The notes under the pieces: generated by a model
Databases searched by the model: none
The model's input: only the letters and a program-made list of their open reading frames with translations
Told to the model about the DNA's origin: nothing
Shown: positions 61,088 to 64,000 of the stretch, one piece after another
Position numbering within the stretch: the stretch's first letter is position 1
How the letters are laid out: every line of letters starts with the position of its first letter
DNA from: Vibrio rhodolitus
GTDB lineage: Bacteria > Pseudomonadota > Gammaproteobacteria > Enterobacterales > Vibrionaceae
Assembly: GCF_003350325.1 (NCBI RefSeq)
Contig: NZ_QLYZ01000005.1
Location: 186,001-250,000 of the forward strand
Direction of reading: 5' to 3'
Length of the DNA stretch: 64,000 nt
Made by a program: the position numbers and the translations under genes

Positions 61088-61463
61088 GCTCGCTCACTTT
61101 GAATTGAAGTCTGTAATAAGTGCTCTAGACCATGCTGAATTCACGCAGGTTTATGATTTCTCAAATCTAGTCGCATGCGGGATTAGCCTAGAAGCCATAC
61201 GGCTTGTGTACCGCCTGAAGACGGCGTTAAAGCGAAATAGTGATTTAACGGTGGCGAATTACATCCAGCATGTGAATCAACTCTACGCTGTTGTGGATTC
61301 ATTTTACGGATTCAAAGAGATGCTTGGTTACGGTGTGCTTTCTCAAGAGATTGAAAGGGAAGAAAAGCTTTTGCAACTAATTGATTTTGTGCAAAGCCAT
61401 GGTTTGGACGTGAGCGTTACAACAAGAGGAAATGGATGGTCAATCTCAATACAGGTTGAGTAA
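61080..61463 (+). CDS. Hypothetical small protein coupled to the integrase
   Basis: A 127-residue protein of unknown family, starting with ATG at 61080, eight bases before the integrase stop. It is mostly helical (SVISALDHAEFTQVYDFSNLVACG, LEAIRLVYRLKTALKR, then KEMLGYGVLSQEIEREEKLLQLIDF). Translational coupling to the integrase suggests a role in recombination or its control, for example as a directionality factor; this is inference. It carries no recognisable DNA-binding motif. A hairpin follows the stop. Confidence 0.6.
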   Translation: MRKLAHFELKSVISALDHAEFTQVYDFSNLVACGISLEAIRLVYRLKTALKRNSDLTVANYIQHVNQLYAVVDSFYGFKEMLGYGVLSQEIEREEKLLQLIDFVQSHGLDVSVTTRGNGWSISIQVE

Positions 61464-61942
61464 ATCCAATTGCTATCTGAGCACCGCTTGCGGTGCTCTA
61501 ATTTTCGGATAAACACCACTTTGGCGAGACTTAACCAAAGCAAGCATCAGGAGTAGATCGAGGCAGGCTATAGAATCACCTTGCTTACGGTTCAATCAAC
61601 GCGGCATTACTCTTGGCTTAAGTTTTTCTGTTTGAGTTACATCGTCTACCGATGCTCAAAATAGATATTAGGTGCATAATGTTGTTAAGAGTTGCTGGCG
61701 TTAAATTGAACTAGATTAATATACATACACTAATGTATGGACGTGGTTGGTCTGAACGCATCGTAACTCATAACTGGACAGATATTATTTAGACGCATAG
61801 CTCTATTCCGTTTCTGTCAGATTAGAAAAAGTCTGTTGAAACCCTAAGCATTTGTTATACGGCACAGTAACCTTGGCTACAGTCTTCTGGTGAACTTAGT
61901 TTAGTCCACCAGAATTCATACCTCGGCTACAATGGTTATTAG
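61464..61942. other. 479-base non-coding gap within the island
   Basis: Between the coupled small gene and the large minus-strand gene there is no supported gene. It includes the hairpin at 61479-61499 and a small inverted pair CATAC/GTATG near 61724-61739. AT content is high. It should contain the 3' end of a minus-strand transcript and possibly a promoter. Confidence 0.4.
61479..61499 (+). terminator. Hairpin after the integrase operon
   Basis: GAGCACCGC (61479-61487) and GCGGTGCTC (61490-61498) form a perfect nine-base stem with a two-base loop, followed by TAATTTT. The stem is nearly identical to that of the terminator at 56471, which lies outside the island. Confidence 0.65.
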
Positions 61943-64000
61943 CTAGGCTATGTCCTCTCTAAGGAGGTAACCTGTAATGGAGTATTGCTCAACTAGGAAA
62001 TCCAACACAACCAATACCTGTACCTTTAACTTAGGTGTTTGTCTCACTCTATCATGATTTTTGAATAGATATCTTCTCATATATCTTTCCAAGTAAAATA
62101 GTGTATTTCCTGATTTGTCTTGCGACAAGTCGATGTCAAAGGTTTTTATTGCATTACAGATCCAGTAAATACCATCATCTATAAATTCACTTCCAATGCT
62201 ACAAAGTAGCTTGCTGATACTATAGATGAAAGAAGGCTCTCCACCTATTTTACCGCTCAGGTCATAAAAAAATACTTTATTCTCAACCGAAAAGGTATGC
62301 CAAGCCAGTGCATCGTCCTTCCAAGGGATTCTTGCAAATAGAAAGGATTCGATTGTGCGCTCTTTATCATGCCGCCAACCTTGACTACTAAGTGAATCAA
62401 CGATGTAGCTTTTAAATCGGTTCCATACATACCAAAATGAGTCTGGCATATTCAGCGAGTCTTCAGCGCTAACAAATTCATTTAATAAATCTGCCGTACC
62501 TTCGCTCAAGGTGAAATTATCCGTAAAATATTTCAGGTATCTATCTTTTTTGTCATTATCTAGATGAAGGACAAAACGAGCATAGTGTTTCAAAAACTCA
62601 TGTCTAAATGCATAATCAAGACGCTCTTCTCTATCACGTGAGAGTAATTGTTGTGAAATTACCCTAATAATTTCCTCGACAAAGGGCAAAGATTCTTTAA
62701 GTACATTACCTAATGGCAAAAGCTGAAAAGCAGTTATCAATATATCGCTATCTACGCTTTCAATATTGTCGATTGCGGATTCCTTGATGGTTTCATCTTC
62801 TATACTCTTTATTACACTCTCTAGTTCTTTAAACAACTCCTGTTCAAAGTCATTTTTATCAATATCATATTTTTTCTGTTCATACGCCTCTTGCCTTAAA
62901 CGATCCTGAACAACTCTATATTTTTGAGCAACTACCAAATACCCAATGTACAAAGACTTCATGAACTCAGGGTCGTCGTTCCATAAGTGCTGCACAGCTT
63001 GAATAGCTACTGAATTTATCCTATCCATTCCCATCATCGATATCGAGTCATGTCTCATTAAAGCTCTAATTAAGATAAGCTTGATAGTAAATCTTTCATC
63101 TGGAAAATCTTTTATTAACCTTGGAAGAACAAATAAAGCAGGAACAAGGCCGTCACCAATCTGATGTATGTAATCATCATTGTTAACGATGTTTGCATAT
63201 TCAAATATGACTTCCTTGCAAAATTCTAGCTCGGTTTTTCCTAATTTTTCTTTGAAGTCCCTCAACAACACAGTGCATACATACGATGGTGTGGCTCGAT
63301 CGAACAGCAATCCCTCCGTCATACAGCCCTCAGAAAGCTTATTCCATATTTCTTTTGCCTCACTCAAAGCAGTCAATGGCTCATTTTCATAAGACTCATA
63401 CTTATTGTAACTATCTCTATCGTAGAGCCTGCTATCGGCCCAAGTATTTAAAGCTAAATGTACAAAAGGCTTATTTGCTTCTCGCTGAGACATTTCACTA
63501 TATTCTTTGAGATCTGGAGCAATTTCAGGATTGAGTTCTATTGCTATACCGTTTTCTACTTTTTTCGCTTCAGGAGCCATTTTCCTTTTGTCCATGCGAG
63601 CCAAAAATAAACGCCATGTTTTATGTTGATGATTTTCGTGTTCCTTAGCTGGTAAATTCTTGTAGTGATAGTCCAGAATTTCCCAAATTTCCTGAAGTCG
63701 TTTTTCTGATTCCTTTTCACTTACGTCCTCAGTTCTAAAAAATTGATATTGGAGTGCTATGTCTTCTAGTGAATGTTGCCTATGTTTTTTGTCACAGGCA
63801 CTTATCCTTTCATTCTCATGAAGCTCATTCATTGGATTGATACTAAAGTTTTTCAGCGAGGTAAGTTGAGTCTTATGTGTTTGATCCAGAATCATTCGAG
63901 AAGAGTCATAAAAGAAAAACTCTCTCGTTCTAAATAGAGTTTTGGCAACATTAAATGTTTTCTCATGAAACGCACATACTATGCTTGCAACAACAGCCAC
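61943..64000 (-). CDS. C-terminal part of a large helical protein of unknown function
   Basis: The frame is open to the window end, so this is the last 685 residues of a longer protein (a GTG at the edge is not taken as the start). It is almost wholly alpha-helical, with repeated hydrophobic and charged segments such as SLEDIALQYQFF, QHLWNDDPEFMKSLYIGYLV and FRHEFLKHYARFVLHL, and ends TGYLLREDIA. There is no membrane helix or catalytic motif that I recognise. Long helical-repeat C-termini of this kind occur in STAND/NACHT-type NTPases of antiphage islands; any ATPase region would lie upstream of 64000. That identity is only suspected. It lies in the island, oriented toward the integrase. Confidence 0.55.
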   Translation of the reverse strand: MAVVASIVCAFHEKTFNVAKTLFRTREFFFYDSSRMILDQTHKTQLTSLKNFSINPMNELHENERISACDKKHRQHSLEDIALQYQFFRTEDVSEKESEKRLQEIWEILDYHYKNLPAKEHENHQHKTWRLFLARMDKRKMAPEAKKVENGIAIELNPEIAPDLKEYSEMSQREANKPFVHLALNTWADSRLYDRDSYNKYESYENEPLTALSEAKEIWNKLSEGCMTEGLLFDRATPSYVCTVLLRDFKEKLGKTELEFCKEVIFEYANIVNNDDYIHQIGDGLVPALFVLPRLIKDFPDERFTIKLILIRALMRHDSISMMGMDRINSVAIQAVQHLWNDDPEFMKSLYIGYLVVAQKYRVVQDRLRQEAYEQKKYDIDKNDFEQELFKELESVIKSIEDETIKESAIDNIESVDSDILITAFQLLPLGNVLKESLPFVEEIIRVISQQLLSRDREERLDYAFRHEFLKHYARFVLHLDNDKKDRYLKYFTDNFTLSEGTADLLNEFVSAEDSLNMPDSFWYVWNRFKSYIVDSLSSQGWRHDKERTIESFLFARIPWKDDALAWHTFSVENKVFFYDLSGKIGGEPSFIYSISKLLCSIGSEFIDDGIYWICNAIKTFDIDLSQDKSGNTLFYLERYMRRYLFKNHDRVRQTPKLKVQVLVVLDFLVEQYSITGYLLREDIA

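Noticed and set aside
61464-61942. attC/VCR-like integron element in the island gap
   Set aside because: A GGCGTTA and a GTTATAC string are present, but no paired arms or VCR-length hairpin could be made out.
59700-64000. Second copy of the tRNA-Ser 3' end (attR)
   Set aside because: No repeat of the tRNA end was found within the window; the island's other end must be beyond 64000.

Overview
The window reads as chromosomal DNA of a marine gammaproteobacterium, most likely a Vibrio (Vibrionaceae). The pointers are protein-level resemblance to enteric and vibrio families (KdgR, KduD, Mak/NagK-type ROK kinase), a small gram-negative porin, an MSHA-like pilin, Vibrio-style Cox genes and a giant RTX adhesin. 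The species and replicon cannot be fixed from the sequence; the gene mix would fit a second chromosome.

Layout. 1-10.2 kb: a catabolic block for an unsaturated uronate-containing oligosaccharide. It holds the end of a ROK sugar kinase, a DeoR/AgaR-type regulator, a complete mannose-family PTS permease (IIB-IIC-IID-IIA), a cytoplasmic GH105 unsaturated uronyl hydrolase, a DhuI-type (RpiB/LacAB) isomerase, a DUF2264 protein, KdgR and KduD. I infer that a disaccharide is imported and phosphorylated, then cut by GH105. The free unsaturated uronate would pass through DhuI and KduD towards 2-keto-3-deoxygluconate. No polysaccharide lyase, KDG kinase or KDPG aldolase lies in the window. The kdgR-kduD gap carries two KdgR-like boxes, one at the centre of a 45-bp near-perfect palindrome.

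10.2-30.2 kb: ordinary core and accessory genes. These are YgjV, a DEAD-box helicase, a DUF969-DUF979-pcp operon, SDR, GNAT, patatin, a DsbA/FrnE-like protein, a MocR regulator divergent from a PNPOx-like gene, an orphan type IV pilin and a porin. They continue with a FAH-family protein, AzlCD with an AraC regulator (sharing a 14-bp upstream motif), LysE, a coupled GNAT-AraC pair, a transglutaminase-like protein and a phosphohexomutase.

30.5-38.3 kb: a caa3-type cytochrome c oxidase operon with assembly factors (coxB-coxA-ctaG-coxC, SURF1, a CXXXC protein, ctaA, ctaB) and a DUF2909 gene on the opposite strand. 38.8-42.7 kb: DAHP synthase, aldo/keto reductase and a CSS-EAL c-di-GMP phosphodiesterase.

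43.0-56.4 kb: one 4472-residue LapA-like type I secreted adhesin. It has an N-terminal retention module with a TAAGG LapG-type cleavage motif, about eleven alternating 150-residue repeats, cadherin-like modules, RTX nonapeptides and a C-terminal secretion region. The adjacent EAL gene makes local c-di-GMP control plausible.

56.5-59.3 kb: TetR, a DUF3024-like protein, a PstS-like protein and a MaoC-type hydratase. 59.6-64.0 kb: tRNA-Ser(UGA), then a tyrosine integrase with a translationally coupled small gene, then the C-terminal 685 residues of a large helical protein of unknown function. This is the left end of a tRNA-integrated genomic island whose cargo continues beyond the window.
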